DNA from: Chthonomonas sp. UBA2362
GTDB lineage: Bacteria; Armatimonadota; Fimbriimonadia; Fimbriimonadales; Fimbriimonadaceae
Assembly (NCBI GenBank): GCA_002344135.1
Contig: DDTO01000001.1
Span: forward strand, 1 to 64,000
Reading direction: 5' to 3'
Length of the DNA: 64,000 nucleotides
Shown here: positions 49,391 to 59,216 of the stretch, in pieces
How positions within the stretch are numbered: the stretch's first letter is position 1
Layout of the letters: the number at the start of each line of letters is the position of its first letter
Notes under the pieces: model-generated
What the model was told of the DNA's origin: nothing
The model's database searches: none
What the model saw: the letters and a program-made list of their open reading frames with translations, nothing else
Translations under genes and position numbers: made by a program

Positions 49391-51102
49391 GCGGCCGCTG
49401 GGAGCAAGATCAAGAACCGGGCGCCCTGCCCCTCACGTCCATCCTCGTAAACGGTCCCACCGTGGGCATCGACGATCCCCTTGACGATCGAAAGTCCGAG
49501 GCCCATGCCCTTCACCCGCGAACTGTAAAACGGGCGAAAGATCAGTTCCTTACGTTCGACGTCCACGCCGGGCCCCTCGTCCTCGACTTCGATGACCAGG
49601 TAATTCTTCGAGGCTGGAAGGCCGGAACGGCGTACCTGCTCGTCGCTCGCTCGTGACGTGGCCACTCGCAGTCTCCCCGTCTCGAAAAAGCCGAGGGAGT
49701 TTTCGACGAGTTCCGAGATCGCTCGGCGAATCTTTCGCTGATCGACCTTCACTGGCGGCAGGCCTTCTCCGAGTTCGTACTCGAGTCGTACCGGTCCCCG
49801 CCGGGGGAACACTTCGTCGACCGACTGCCGCACGATCGCGTTCAGGTCCGCCGGTTCCAGGGCCAACTGGGTGGCGGTGACGAAATCGCGAAAGTCCTGG
49901 AGAATCTCCTCGACTCGGGTGAGACCGAGTGCCAGGCTCTTCTGTATCTCCGCCAGCTGCTCGCGACTCAGGTCCGCCTCCGCAAGCAGGTGTCCGAGTT
50001 CGTTCACGTCCCCTTTGAGCGCAAACACCCGATTGCCGATCATGTGACTGCTCTTTGCGCTCAGTTCGCCCCAGGCGGCCATCTGCTCGATGCGGATCGC
50101 CTTTTGAACCGAACGGATATTCTCCAGCCCGGTGGCGACCTGCTTGGCGATCGAAGCGAGCAATCGCTCGTCCTCTTCCGTAAAGGTGTTGTCCACGTAC
50201 GGGTTGTCGGTAACCCGCCTGAGCACGCGTATAACGCCGATGGTTCGACCGCGGTAGTCGATGGGAACCGCCAGAAACGCGGCGATCTCCTCGTTGGGCA
50301 ATTCCAGGTAGCGGCCTCGCCAGCGTGGGTCGCTTTGGGGTCTGCCGAGGCGCACGGACTGACCCGTTTCGCATACCCAGCCCGTGATCCCCTCGCCGGG
50401 GGCATAGCCGACCTCGCCCACTCGCTCCTTGAGGTCGCTGATCGAGCCGCGCAGAACAAAGAGACCCTTCTCCGGATCGAGCAGAAAGATCGAGCAGGAT
50501 TGGAAGCGCAAGACTTCGCCCGCGACCCGCAGGACTCGCTCGATCAGTTCCTCGCCGGTGATCGCCACACCGAGGGCTTGACCGATCTGCACGAGAGCCT
50601 CTTCCCGCCGCACGAGACGCTCGTGATCGAGCACTATGGCGACCAGGCCCGCGATCGTCTCACAGGCAACCAGGTCTTCTTGCCCGTACTGGTCGCGCTG
50701 GTCCGACTCGACGTTGAGGACGGCAGCGATCCGGCCGTGCCGGTCTCGAATCGGGACGGCGATCTCGCTGACGCTGGTGCCGAAGAGGTCGCGGTAGCGA
50801 GGGTCGGACTTCACGTCGCCCGAGAGGTAACTCGAGGCGGTAGCGGCAACGTAGGCCACGATCCCTTCTCCTTTCTGGGTGCCGACACGGATGCGCTCGC
50901 GGGTCGCCTCGTCGTCCCAGTCGGCGCCGTGCCCGTGCGCAAGTTCGAGGGTTCCGCGCTCCTCGTTCATAAGCGCGATCATCGCGTTTCGGCTCGAAGT
51001 GACGTCGAGCGCGGCGAGGGAAAGCTGGTCGAGCGCCTTATCGGCGTCGGTCTCTGCGGCGACGATGCCGGTCAGCCGGGCCATGTCCGCTGCCGAGAAC
51101 AT
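49387..51102 (-). CDS. GAF-domain sensor histidine kinase
   Basis: 571 residues from the ATG at 51102. Two GAF domains (about 15-160: GIVAYVAATASSYLSGDVKSDPRY, and about 180-340: GEGITGWVCETGQSVRLG) then a linker helix and a histidine kinase core: H in LSAKSSHMIGNRV, N box ISELVENSLGFF, D box DEGPGVD and GMGLGLSIVKGIVDAHGG. No membrane helix. No response regulator gene is adjacent, so it is an orphan kinase. A perfect TATAAT box lies 7 bases before the ATG. Confidence 0.92.
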   Translation of the reverse strand: MFSAADMARLTGIVAAETDADKALDQLSLAALDVTSSRNAMIALMNEERGTLELAHGHGADWDDEATRERIRVGTQKGEGIVAYVAATASSYLSGDVKSDPRYRDLFGTSVSEIAVPIRDRHGRIAAVLNVESDQRDQYGQEDLVACETIAGLVAIVLDHERLVRREEALVQIGQALGVAITGEELIERVLRVAGEVLRFQSCSIFLLDPEKGLFVLRGSISDLKERVGEVGYAPGEGITGWVCETGQSVRLGRPQSDPRWRGRYLELPNEEIAAFLAVPIDYRGRTIGVIRVLRRVTDNPYVDNTFTEEDERLLASIAKQVATGLENIRSVQKAIRIEQMAAWGELSAKSSHMIGNRVFALKGDVNELGHLLAEADLSREQLAEIQKSLALGLTRVEEILQDFRDFVTATQLALEPADLNAIVRQSVDEVFPRRGPVRLEYELGEGLPPVKVDQRKIRRAISELVENSLGFFETGRLRVATSRASDEQVRRSGLPASKNYLVIEVEDEGPGVDVERKELIFRPFYSSRVKGMGLGLSIVKGIVDAHGGTVYEDGREGQGARFLILLPAAA

Positions 51103-51109
51103 AGCGAGA

Positions 51110-51115
51110 ATTATA
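51110..51115 (-). promoter_or_regulatory. -10 box (perfect TATAAT), leaderless kinase gene
   Basis: TATAAT on the minus strand, 7 bases before the start codon at 51102. Confidence 0.55.
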
Positions 51116-51206
51116 CGGCGGCCCGGCGAGTGGCTGCCGTCGTGCCGCAGTCGACTCCGCCCGGGTACCCTCTTTCCACCCCCCAACAGGAGAATCACGC
51201 ATCACC

Positions 51207-52130
51207 ATGAAGGTCAGCATCATCGGCGGAGGAGGTCGCGTCGGGTCGGACGCGGCATACGCCCTTCAGCTCGGAGGAATCGTTAAGGAAATTGCTCTCG
51301 TGGACGCCAACGCAGACATGGCGGCGGGCGAAGCCCTCGATCTATTGCATGGCTCGGCGCTCACGGCCAGCCAGAAGATCATCTCGGGCGACTACGACGT
51401 GGTTACGGGTAGCGACTGCGTCGTGATTACCGCCGGACTCCGCCGCAAGCCCGACGAGAGCCGCCTGGAGTTGATCAACCGAAACGTCGGCCTCTTTAAG
51501 CAGATTCTCGATAGCCTCAAGGGGGTCAAACTAGGCAGCGCGGCCACCGTCCTCGTCGTCTCGAACCCGGTCGACATCCTGACGCATCTGGCGGCCAAGA
51601 GTGGCATTCTCCCCGAATCCCAAGTGATCGGCCTTGGCACCGTCCTCGACACGTGCCGATTTCGCTCGCTGCTCGCCGACCGCTTCAACGTTGGCGCCCG
51701 CGACATCCAGGCCCTAATCTTGGGCGAGCACGGCGATTCGATGGTGCCGATCTGGTCGAGCGCGACCGTCAACGGTATCCCCCTCTCCAGCTTGCCCGGA
51801 TACACCCAAGAGGAAGCCAGCGCTGTCTTCGAGTTCACCAAGAAGTCCGGTGCCGAAGTAATCCGCCTCAAGGGAGGCGCCGGCCGAGCGGTCGGTGTGT
51901 CGATCAAGGTCGTCGTCGAGGCGATGGCCCTCGACAATGGCCAGATCCTGCCGGTAAGCGCGGTCCAGAACGGCAAGATGGGGATCAGCGATGTTTCGCT
52001 CTCGTTGCCAACCAAGGTCGGTCGCAAGGGCGTCATGGAGATCATCGAGCCGGCCGTCGATTCGGCAGAGCGCGAGGGGCTCGCGAAGTCGGCCCAGTCT
52101 CTCAAGGACGTCTTCGCCCAGATTCAGTAG
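51207..52130 (+). CDS. mdh: Malate dehydrogenase (lactate/malate family)
   Basis: 307 residues. Rossmann start VSIIGGGGRVGSDAAYALQ; the NAD+ site has the GGGGRVG variant. The substrate loop reads TAGLRRKPDESRLEL: Arg at the position that is Gln in lactate dehydrogenases, so malate is the expected substrate. Catalytic His is in GEHGDSMVPIWSS. Lies downstream of an open gap; a weak aggag is 13 bases before the ATG. An L-lactate dehydrogenase cannot be fully excluded. Confidence 0.85.
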   Translation: MKVSIIGGGGRVGSDAAYALQLGGIVKEIALVDANADMAAGEALDLLHGSALTASQKIISGDYDVVTGSDCVVITAGLRRKPDESRLELINRNVGLFKQILDSLKGVKLGSAATVLVVSNPVDILTHLAAKSGILPESQVIGLGTVLDTCRFRSLLADRFNVGARDIQALILGEHGDSMVPIWSSATVNGIPLSSLPGYTQEEASAVFEFTKKSGAEVIRLKGGAGRAVGVSIKVVVEAMALDNGQILPVSAVQNGKMGISDVSLSLPTKVGRKGVMEIIEPAVDSAEREGLAKSAQSLKDVFAQIQ

Positions 52131-52133
52131 CGG

Positions 52134-53369
52134 CTAGAGTCCGCCGTCGACGGTCATGTCGGGGGAGAGACCAAGTTCGTCGGTCTCTCCCCCGTCGTCT
52201 CGAAGGTCGCCGCCGATGCTGTAGAGCCGGTACTCGGCCTTGGCCGCTGCATATCGAAACGGGCGACCCGTGTAAGGGTCGCGAGTCAGATCGGCGGGAA
52301 AAACCGAAAGCGACTTTGGCGCCGCACCGGTCTCTTTGATGGACCGCAGAACCAAGGCGTTCAGGACGAAGAGCCGGGTTCTGGCGGTCACGCGATCGTC
52401 CATATCGATCAAGGGGCGGCCAGTGCGGAAGAAGTGGCGGGCGAGGCGCTTCCAAGGCCTAGCCTCGCTCGACGGAGCCGGCCAGGGTCCCCGCGCCTCG
52501 GCGGGGCGTTTCGCTCGCTCGGCTAGCAGCTTGATCTCGAGGTCGATCTCGGCGGCGAAACCCTCGAAGTAGCGAACGCGATCCGCCCCATCGCGCCTCC
52601 GCAGGTCCTTCAGGTATCGAATTGGCTCCCGCGCATCGGGTCCCAGTTGCAGTTCCAGCGCATCGAAGTCTTCGGCACGGTAGGCGTCCTGGACGAATTG
52701 AACGGCCGCCCGCATCGCGCCACGCTCGCTCTCGAGCAGGCTCTCCAGCGAGGGCCGATGACGCAGCATGCCGCTCATGCCGTTGATCAGACGGGTCAAA
52801 TCGACCGGGGAGAGGGTGAGGAGAGCCGGCGCCAAGGCGGCTCGAACGTCGTCGACGATCTGGTACCCGAGCGCAGCGTCCGACGCAGAACCACCGCCGA
52901 GCGCAAAGCCGAATCGAAAGGCCGCCAGGCCGGTACGGATCGCTTCCTCCAACTCACCTTGGGCCAGTTCATCTTCGACCCTCCACGCGAGCGCGCGGCC
53001 GATCAGCCTCCATCCCCGTTGATACGCCGGCGCTTCCGTCGGTCGGAAAATCCGCAGCGGCATTTCACAGCGCCGCGCTTCGCGAACGACCGGCTCGATG
53101 ACCTTAGCGAGGGCTTTGGTGATCCTGCGACGCTGTCCAGGCGTGAAACTGACGCGGTTTAGATCGTCTTTGGGCAGTCGTTCCGCCGCGACAGCCGCAT
53201 CGACATAGACTTGATACGCCGAATCCGCGCGCGGCGCCGGCTTGGCGATCGAGGCATACCAACTGGAATAGGAAGGCGGCGGCAACGGCTTGCAGCCGAA
53301 GATTCCCAGTCCGGCCAATATCAAGCTGAGGGCATATCGCCCGAAGGTGTTCGCCGATCCGTGGCTCAC
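52134..53369 (-). CDS. Predicted lipoprotein, unknown function
   Basis: 411 residues. Signal with lipobox (LAGLGIFGC). The body is mostly helical (IRRALAWRVEDELAQGELEEAIRTGLAAFRFG, RTRLFVLNALVLRSIKETGAAPKSL) with an ending YRLYSIGGDLRDDGG seen in several prepilin-related proteins. Last gene of the bamA-lon minus-strand run; its start overlaps the lon stop by 4 bases. Confidence 0.7.
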   Translation of the reverse strand: MSHGSANTFGRYALSLILAGLGIFGCKPLPPPSYSSWYASIAKPAPRADSAYQVYVDAAVAAERLPKDDLNRVSFTPGQRRRITKALAKVIEPVVREARRCEMPLRIFRPTEAPAYQRGWRLIGRALAWRVEDELAQGELEEAIRTGLAAFRFGFALGGGSASDAALGYQIVDDVRAALAPALLTLSPVDLTRLINGMSGMLRHRPSLESLLESERGAMRAAVQFVQDAYRAEDFDALELQLGPDAREPIRYLKDLRRRDGADRVRYFEGFAAEIDLEIKLLAERAKRPAEARGPWPAPSSEARPWKRLARHFFRTGRPLIDMDDRVTARTRLFVLNALVLRSIKETGAAPKSLSVFPADLTRDPYTGRPFRYAAAKAEYRLYSIGGDLRDDGGETDELGLSPDMTVDGGL

Positions 53370-55732
53370 ATAGAGATGCTACCCGCCGTAGCCCTCACAA
53401 GGGCTATATCCAGGACCTGACCGATGTCAGTTACCGCATGGAATTCGATGTCCCGGCGGACGGAGTCGGGCAATTCGTCGAGGTCGGCGAGGTTTTCTTC
53501 GGGCAACACCACATGGAGGATTCCAGCTCGGTGGGCGGCCAGCACCTTCTCGCGCACGCCGCCGACTGGCAAGACCTTGCCGCGCAGCGTGATTTCGCCG
53601 GTCATTGCGACTTCCCGCCGAACCGGCGCGCCGATGAATGCGGAAACCAGCGCGGTCGCGATCGTGATTCCAGCGCTGGGGCCGTCCTTCGGTACCGCTC
53701 CTTCCGGGACGTGGACGTGAACATCGAAGTGAAACGGGCGCTCGGGCGAGAAGTTGCGTTCCTTGGACCGTACGTAGGTGACGGCCGCCTGGGCCGATTC
53801 CTTCATGATGTCGCCGAGGCTGCCCGTCATTCTAAGTTGAGGCTGATCGCCGAGGGCAGACATCAGGCTCACTTCGATCGTCACCAAGTCGCCGCCGAAC
53901 TCCGTGAACACGAGTCCTGTCGCTGCGCCGACCTCGTCCTGGTCGCCTCGGTTGCCGAAGCGAAACCGGGGCTTGCCCAGCATCTCTCGCAGGGTGGGCA
54001 TGTCGATCGCCACGCGTCGCGCCTTCTTCTCCGCGATTCGCCGCGCCGTCTTGCGGCAGAGGGTCGCGATTTCACGCTCGAGCGCTCGGATACCAGCTTC
54101 ACGCGTATAGTCGCGAACCACCGACTGCAGCTCCGGCGTGTCGAGGGACATTTGGCCCGGGCGAAGGCCGTGCTCGGCGATCTTCTTGGGCAACAAGAAC
54201 TCGGATGCGATTTGGAGCTTTTCCGCCTCGGTATAGCTGGGGAATCGGATCATCTCCATTCGGTCTCGCAGGGGCACCGGGATGTTCTCGAGCAGGTTCG
54301 CCGTCATGATGAACATCACGGCGCTCAGGTCGAATGGCGCCTCGATGTAGTGGTCGCTGAAATGCTCATTCTGTTCCGGGTCCAGGGCCTCTAGCAGCGC
54401 GCTCGTCGGATCGCCGCGGAGGTCGATGCTCATCTTGTCGATCTCGTCGAGCATGAAGACTGGGTTGCGCGTCCCGCAGGATTTGATCCCTTGGATCAGC
54501 CGTCCCGGCATCGAGCCGATGTAGGTTCGTCGGTGGCCCCTGACCTCCGCTTCGTCCCGGACGCCGCCCAGGGACACCCGGACGAACTGCCGACCGAGCG
54601 CCTCCGCAATCGATCGCCCGATGCTCGTTTTGCCGACGCCCGGCGGGCCGACGAAGCAGAGAATTGGGCCACGGAGAGACTGACTCAATTGCCGGACCGC
54701 AAGGAAATCGAGGATCCGATCCTTCACCTGGGTGAGGCCGTAGTGATCCCGATCGAGAATCTTGGCGGCAGCCCGAACGTCGAGCCGGTCCGCGCTCAGC
54801 CGAGCCCATGGGAGGGCCGTCAGCCAATCGAGGTAGTTGCGAACCACCATTCCTTCCGGCGAACTGGCGGGCGCCCGTTCGAAGCGGCGCAGTTCCTGAA
54901 GCGCCTTCTCACGCGTTTCCGGCGGCATACCCGAGGCCTCGATTCGGCGGCGATACTCGATGCCCTCTTCGCTCTCGTCGGTGCCGCTCAGTTCGTGCTG
55001 GATCGCCCGAAGCTGCTCCCTCAGGTAGTACTCGCGCTGGGTGTTGCCGAGTTCTTCTTCGACCTTGCTTCGGATATCGGACTGGAGTTCGAGAACTTGC
55101 CGCTCTCCGATAAGCAGTTTGACCAAGCGCGAAAGCCTCGAGACGGGGTCGTAGTCTTCGAGGAGCCCCTGCTTGACCTCGGGGCGAAGGTTGAGATGGT
55201 TCGAGATAAAGTCCGCCAGTTCGCCGGGTCCTTCGATCGCGGGAAGCAAGTCGAGTGACTCCTGTGGAACCGGCTTGCCGAGGTCGGCAATCTGCAAGAA
55301 GGCGTCCATCCCCTCACGCCGGAGCGCCTCGACGTCGGCTCCTCGCACGAGCGGCTCGGGAACGAGCGTCACATTGGCCACGAAGTAACCGCCTCGGAAG
55401 GCATAGGAATCGACGATCGCGCGACTGATGCCACGGAGCACGACGCGCATCGTCCCATCCGGCATCGGCAGGACCTGCATAACCTCGCTCAGGGTGCCCG
55501 CTCGGAATAGGTCGCTCGCCCGCGGCTCGTCGACGCCGACATCGGTCTGACCGACGACCAAGACGTGGCGATCCTTTCGCATCGCGCTCTGTAAAGCTCT
55601 GACCGAGACGTCTCGGCCGACGAGCAGCGTGTTGATCAAATGCGGAAAGTGGACGTTATCCCGAACCGGAAGGACCGGAGCGGTTCTCGACGCCGCCGGC
55701 TTCGTTCGGCGACCGTTCGAACGCTTGTTCAT
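53366..55732 (-). CDS. lon: ATP-dependent Lon protease
   Basis: 788 residues. N-terminal substrate domain (PVLPVRDNVHFPHL...), AAA+ module with Walker A FVGPPGVGKTSIGRSIAEAL and Walker B VFMLDEIDKM, then the peptidase with catalytic Ser in PKDGPSAGITIATAL and Lys in PVGGVREKVLAAHRAG. Degrades damaged and regulatory proteins. Follows xylB by 6 bases on the minus strand. Confidence 0.97.
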   Translation of the reverse strand: MNKRSNGRRTKPAASRTAPVLPVRDNVHFPHLINTLLVGRDVSVRALQSAMRKDRHVLVVGQTDVGVDEPRASDLFRAGTLSEVMQVLPMPDGTMRVVLRGISRAIVDSYAFRGGYFVANVTLVPEPLVRGADVEALRREGMDAFLQIADLGKPVPQESLDLLPAIEGPGELADFISNHLNLRPEVKQGLLEDYDPVSRLSRLVKLLIGERQVLELQSDIRSKVEEELGNTQREYYLREQLRAIQHELSGTDESEEGIEYRRRIEASGMPPETREKALQELRRFERAPASSPEGMVVRNYLDWLTALPWARLSADRLDVRAAAKILDRDHYGLTQVKDRILDFLAVRQLSQSLRGPILCFVGPPGVGKTSIGRSIAEALGRQFVRVSLGGVRDEAEVRGHRRTYIGSMPGRLIQGIKSCGTRNPVFMLDEIDKMSIDLRGDPTSALLEALDPEQNEHFSDHYIEAPFDLSAVMFIMTANLLENIPVPLRDRMEMIRFPSYTEAEKLQIASEFLLPKKIAEHGLRPGQMSLDTPELQSVVRDYTREAGIRALEREIATLCRKTARRIAEKKARRVAIDMPTLREMLGKPRFRFGNRGDQDEVGAATGLVFTEFGGDLVTIEVSLMSALGDQPQLRMTGSLGDIMKESAQAAVTYVRSKERNFSPERPFHFDVHVHVPEGAVPKDGPSAGITIATALVSAFIGAPVRREVAMTGEITLRGKVLPVGGVREKVLAAHRAGILHVVLPEENLADLDELPDSVRRDIEFHAVTDIGQVLDIALVRATAGSISM

Positions 55733-55738
55733 CCGGCC

Positions 55739-57187
55739 TCACCTTACCACGGAATCCGTCGATGTCAAGTCCGTCGATCTATGGGGTTTTGCCGCAGCGA
55801 AGCTTTTGCGGAAACGGTCCCGAATTGCGTCGTACTCGATTCCCGAAGGAACGATCTGCTGGCGCCTCCGCACCACCGAAGCCGATCCCTCTTCGACGCT
55901 CTTCCAAACACCGATCCCGACCCCCGCGAGAATCGCGGCGCCGAAGGCCGGGCCCTCGTCGACCTCGAGCGTCCAGCACGGCCTACCCAGCATATCGGCG
56001 ATCATCCGCGTCCACAGCGCGCTCTTGACGCCCCCTCCCGTCAAGCGCACTTCGCTCACTTGGGCCCCCAGCGCAATCAGGCGATCGACCGCATCGGCTA
56101 GGTCGCAACTGACGCCCTCGAAGACCGCTCGCGCCATCTCGGGCCGCCCGTGCGAGAGCGTCAGTCCAAGAAACGCAGCTCGCGCCTCGGGAGCGATGTG
56201 CGGGCAGCGCGAGCCCGACAGGTAGGGGAGGAAGGTGGCGCCGAGCGCACCGGGAGAAGCGCTCGCCGCCTCTCGGTTCATGAGTTCGTAGGTTCCAGCG
56301 CCGTACAGAAGGTCCCTCGCCCATCGCACGGCTCCACCGCAACTAAGGGTGACCCCCATCGAATGCCAGGCGCCGTTTGCATGACAGAACGCATGGGCGG
56401 CGCCGGTAGGGTCCGGTTTGGGCTGGTCGGTGGCGACGAAGGCCACCCCGCTCGTGCCAAGGCTGAGGCTCAACACACCGGCCTCGACGGCGCCGGTTCC
56501 TACCGCCGCCGCCGCTTGGTCTCCGGCTCCGGCGACGATAGGGATTCCATCCGCCGTTTCGCTGCAAGGTTCCCAAGACTCATGCAGCGGTGCGAACCAT
56601 TCGCAACGAAGACCCAGGTCGGCGATCAGGTCCCTTGCCCAACAGCGCCGGGTGACGTCGAAGACGCCGGTCCCGCTGGCGTCGCTCGGCTCCGCAAAGA
56701 CGACTCCATTGGTCAGGCGAAATCGCACGTAGTCTTTGGGAAGCAGCACTTGCTCGATGCGGGCAAAGTGCTCCGGTTCGTGCCGGCGAATCCAGAGCAG
56801 CTTCGGAACTTGGAAGCCGGTCAAGGGCGGATTGAGCGTGGTCCGACGAATGCGGTCCGAGCCGAGTCGCTGCTCCATTTCGGCAACCTCGAGGGTCGTT
56901 CGCTGGTCGTTCCAGAGCAACGCGGGCCGAAGCGGCCGGCCTTCTTTGTCCAGCGCAACCAGGCCATGCATCTGCCCCGTAAGGCCCATCGCGTCGGGCT
57001 TCTGACCGATCTCTTCAAGACAGCGAATTGCAGCCCTATACCAATCATCCGGTTCCTGCTCGGTCCAGCCCGGTTGCGGAGTGGCCATCGGATACTCGAC
57101 CGTTGCACGGGCAAGAACGGTTCCGGACGGATCGATCAGAAGCGCCTTCGCGCCGGTTGTTCCGATGTCGATACCGAGCAGCTTCAT
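55739..57187 (-). CDS. xylB: Xylulokinase (FGGY family)
   Basis: 482 residues. Phosphorylates D-xylulose to D-xylulose 5-phosphate. N-terminal phosphate loop GIDIGTTGAKALLID, MGLTGQMHGLVALD (substrate region of XylB: the MHG motif), ALLWNDQRT and the C-terminal FGGY part with LTGGGVKSALWTRMIADMLG. No xylose isomerase or transporter is adjacent; it sits inside an envelope-biogenesis run. Start coupled to lpxD (ATGA). Confidence 0.93.
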   Translation of the reverse strand: MKLLGIDIGTTGAKALLIDPSGTVLARATVEYPMATPQPGWTEQEPDDWYRAAIRCLEEIGQKPDAMGLTGQMHGLVALDKEGRPLRPALLWNDQRTTLEVAEMEQRLGSDRIRRTTLNPPLTGFQVPKLLWIRRHEPEHFARIEQVLLPKDYVRFRLTNGVVFAEPSDASGTGVFDVTRRCWARDLIADLGLRCEWFAPLHESWEPCSETADGIPIVAGAGDQAAAAVGTGAVEAGVLSLSLGTSGVAFVATDQPKPDPTGAAHAFCHANGAWHSMGVTLSCGGAVRWARDLLYGAGTYELMNREAASASPGALGATFLPYLSGSRCPHIAPEARAAFLGLTLSHGRPEMARAVFEGVSCDLADAVDRLIALGAQVSEVRLTGGGVKSALWTRMIADMLGRPCWTLEVDEGPAFGAAILAGVGIGVWKSVEEGSASVVRRRQQIVPSGIEYDAIRDRFRKSFAAAKPHRSTDLTSTDSVVR

Positions 57188-58221
57188 GAACCGCCTTTCA
57201 GCCGTTCGATCTCGGCTTCCAATGCCTTGAGCCGCTCGACCAATTGCGGAAGCTTCATTTGGAGGGAGACCAGACGCAAGCCCTCCTTGGCCGGAAGCGC
57301 CGGGGTTCCGAAGTACTCGCCTGCTTCGCGAACGTCTCGCATGATGCCCGTCCTGCCGGCAAGGGCGATGTCGTCACCCACGTGCGTGTGGTCGGCGAAG
57401 GCAACCTGGCCGCCGACGACGACGCGGTCGCCGATGGTCACGCTGCCACTGAGTCCGGTCAGGGCCGCAATTGCTCCATGGCGACCAATCCGGCAGTTGT
57501 GGCCGACCTGGACGAGATTGTCTATCTTCGTGCCTTCAGAGATAATCGTTTCTCCGCAGGTCGCCCGGTCGATGCAGGTATTGGCGCCGATCTCCACATC
57601 GGGCCCGATGATGACGCGGCCGACTTGATGAACCTTGACTCGTCGACTGCCATCCCAGGCGTAACCGAATCCGTCGGCGCCGATCACGGCGCCCGCATGA
57701 ACGATCGATCGCGCACCGATCGAGACGTCTCGGTACAAAGTCACATGGGGAAACAGGGTTACCTGTTCGGCTAAGTTGCAGTTTTCTCCAATAAATGTAT
57801 ACGGAAACACTCTGCAGTTGGGGCCAATACTCGCGCCGCACTCAACGACACAGTAGGGACCGATCCAAGCCGAAGGGTCGATGGTGGCCTCAGGTGAAAT
57901 GGTCGAGGTCGCATGAACCCCGGGCTCGGCCGGATAAGGTCGGTCACTGATCGCGAGCAGCCGCCCAAATGCAATACGTGGGTGATCGACCTGAATCGTG
58001 GGCTTGTTCGATGCCATGTTGCGCCCCACGATGACCGCGCCCACCCCGCTGGATTCCGCGAGCGCCAGATATCGATCGCTTTCGGCGAAAGTCACTCCGC
58101 GGGGGTCGTCTTCGCCCGCGGGAACCGGTCGTTCAAGCGGGAGGTCGGGGGGACCCGAGGCCTCGCCTCCGAGGAGAGCGGCAAGGCCGCCTAGAGTCCA
58201 ACTCGATAGCTTTTGCGCCAT
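57184..58221 (-). CDS. lpxD: UDP-3-O-acylglucosamine N-acyltransferase LpxD
   Basis: 345 residues. Third step of lipid A synthesis. Uridine-binding N-terminal part, then a left-handed beta-helix of hexapeptide repeats (ATIDPSAWIGPYCVVECGASIGPNCRV..., IVHAGAVIGADGFGYAWDG, ISEGTKIDNLVQVGHNCRIGRHGAI with the catalytic His) and a C-terminal helix (LVERLKALEAEIERLKGG). Overlaps the lipoprotein gene by 31 bases and xylB by 4. Confidence 0.95.
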   Translation of the reverse strand: MAQKLSSWTLGGLAALLGGEASGPPDLPLERPVPAGEDDPRGVTFAESDRYLALAESSGVGAVIVGRNMASNKPTIQVDHPRIAFGRLLAISDRPYPAEPGVHATSTISPEATIDPSAWIGPYCVVECGASIGPNCRVFPYTFIGENCNLAEQVTLFPHVTLYRDVSIGARSIVHAGAVIGADGFGYAWDGSRRVKVHQVGRVIIGPDVEIGANTCIDRATCGETIISEGTKIDNLVQVGHNCRIGRHGAIAALTGLSGSVTIGDRVVVGGQVAFADHTHVGDDIALAGRTGIMRDVREAGEYFGTPALPAKEGLRLVSLQMKLPQLVERLKALEAEIERLKGGS

Positions 58222-59216
58222 ACGACAAACTCGTTGGTCGCATCGCGACCCTGAGTGGGGCTGGAGACCAGGCGGTACCCGTTCACCGCCGCCCAGATCT
58301 GAAGCTCCGATTCGAGACTCTCCTTCTGGGAGTCGGTCCAGCTCATCCTGCGGATCGACGATGAGACCGAACGCGAGCCGAGCTCAGGCAGTTCGACGCC
58401 AGAAGCGGCCTGCTCCGGCAGTTCCGCTCGAAGATCCAGCGTGGTTACTTGGTCGTGGCCGTTTCCATGTCCGTTTACTACTTCGCGAGCCTGCGCTTTC
58501 GCTTCGGAGTCCAGCCGTTCCTGACGCTCGACCATCTGCACACGAATCTGTGCCTTCTTGGCGCTGAGATCGCTCTCTACGGCGACTCGTCGCCGGTCGA
58601 ACTCGAGCCAAAACAGGGCACTCAGTTCGTCTAGCGCTCCGCGAAGCTCCTTCGATTTCTCGAACCGTTGCTTAGCGCGGTCGTCCGCGTTGTCGGGCTG
58701 CCGACGCGACTTGGGATCGGGATCAGGAAAACCAACGAGATTCGAGAGTCGAACGCGGTAACCGAAAGCAGGCTGAGCGAACTGCTCGAAGAGCGGGCGC
58801 GCATCCAGATAGATGGCATCCATAGCCTCTCTATAGCCTGGCTCCAGGGCCGCCAATTCAGATTCCGAGTCCTTCCGGGCCGTCTCGAAAGCGACGGCCC
58901 GAAGACGCCGATACACCTCGTCGAATGCTCGCTGCTTGTTCTCCTCGCGGATGCGGCGTGCGCGCTCGAGGGAAGGGCCGACCGAACCCATCGAGAGGGT
59001 CGTTTCAGGCAACCGAGGGAGAGCCAGACTTCCTCCCCCTGGCTGATCGAGAACTTCGGTACGGGACTCAACCGGCGGCGGGATAGAAGAGACGATGCGA
59101 GCCGTATCGACATAGACAACGGGCTGGGGCTTGCCAGAACAGCCGGCAAGCCCCAGTTTGGACGCTGAGAAGAGCATCCCGACGAGCAGAACTAGCGCTC
59201 GATCATCGATTCGCAT
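58191..59216 (-). CDS. Predicted lipoprotein of the BamA/LpxD operon
   Basis: 341 residues. Signal with lipobox LGLAGCSGKP. Much of the mature part is helical and charged (ERARRIREENKQRAFDEVYRRLRAV, RRVAVESDLSAKKAQIRVQMVERQERLDSEAKAQ), so a coiled coil is likely. Not recognised. Position between ompH and lpxD, with overlaps of 14 and 31 bases, suggests a role in outer membrane assembly or trafficking. Confidence 0.7.
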   Translation of the reverse strand: MRIDDRALVLLVGMLFSASKLGLAGCSGKPQPVVYVDTARIVSSIPPPVESRTEVLDQPGGGSLALPRLPETTLSMGSVGPSLERARRIREENKQRAFDEVYRRLRAVAFETARKDSESELAALEPGYREAMDAIYLDARPLFEQFAQPAFGYRVRLSNLVGFPDPDPKSRRQPDNADDRAKQRFEKSKELRGALDELSALFWLEFDRRRVAVESDLSAKKAQIRVQMVERQERLDSEAKAQAREVVNGHGNGHDQVTTLDLRAELPEQAASGVELPELGSRSVSSSIRRMSWTDSQKESLESELQIWAAVNGYRLVSSPTQGRDATNEFVVWRKSYRVGL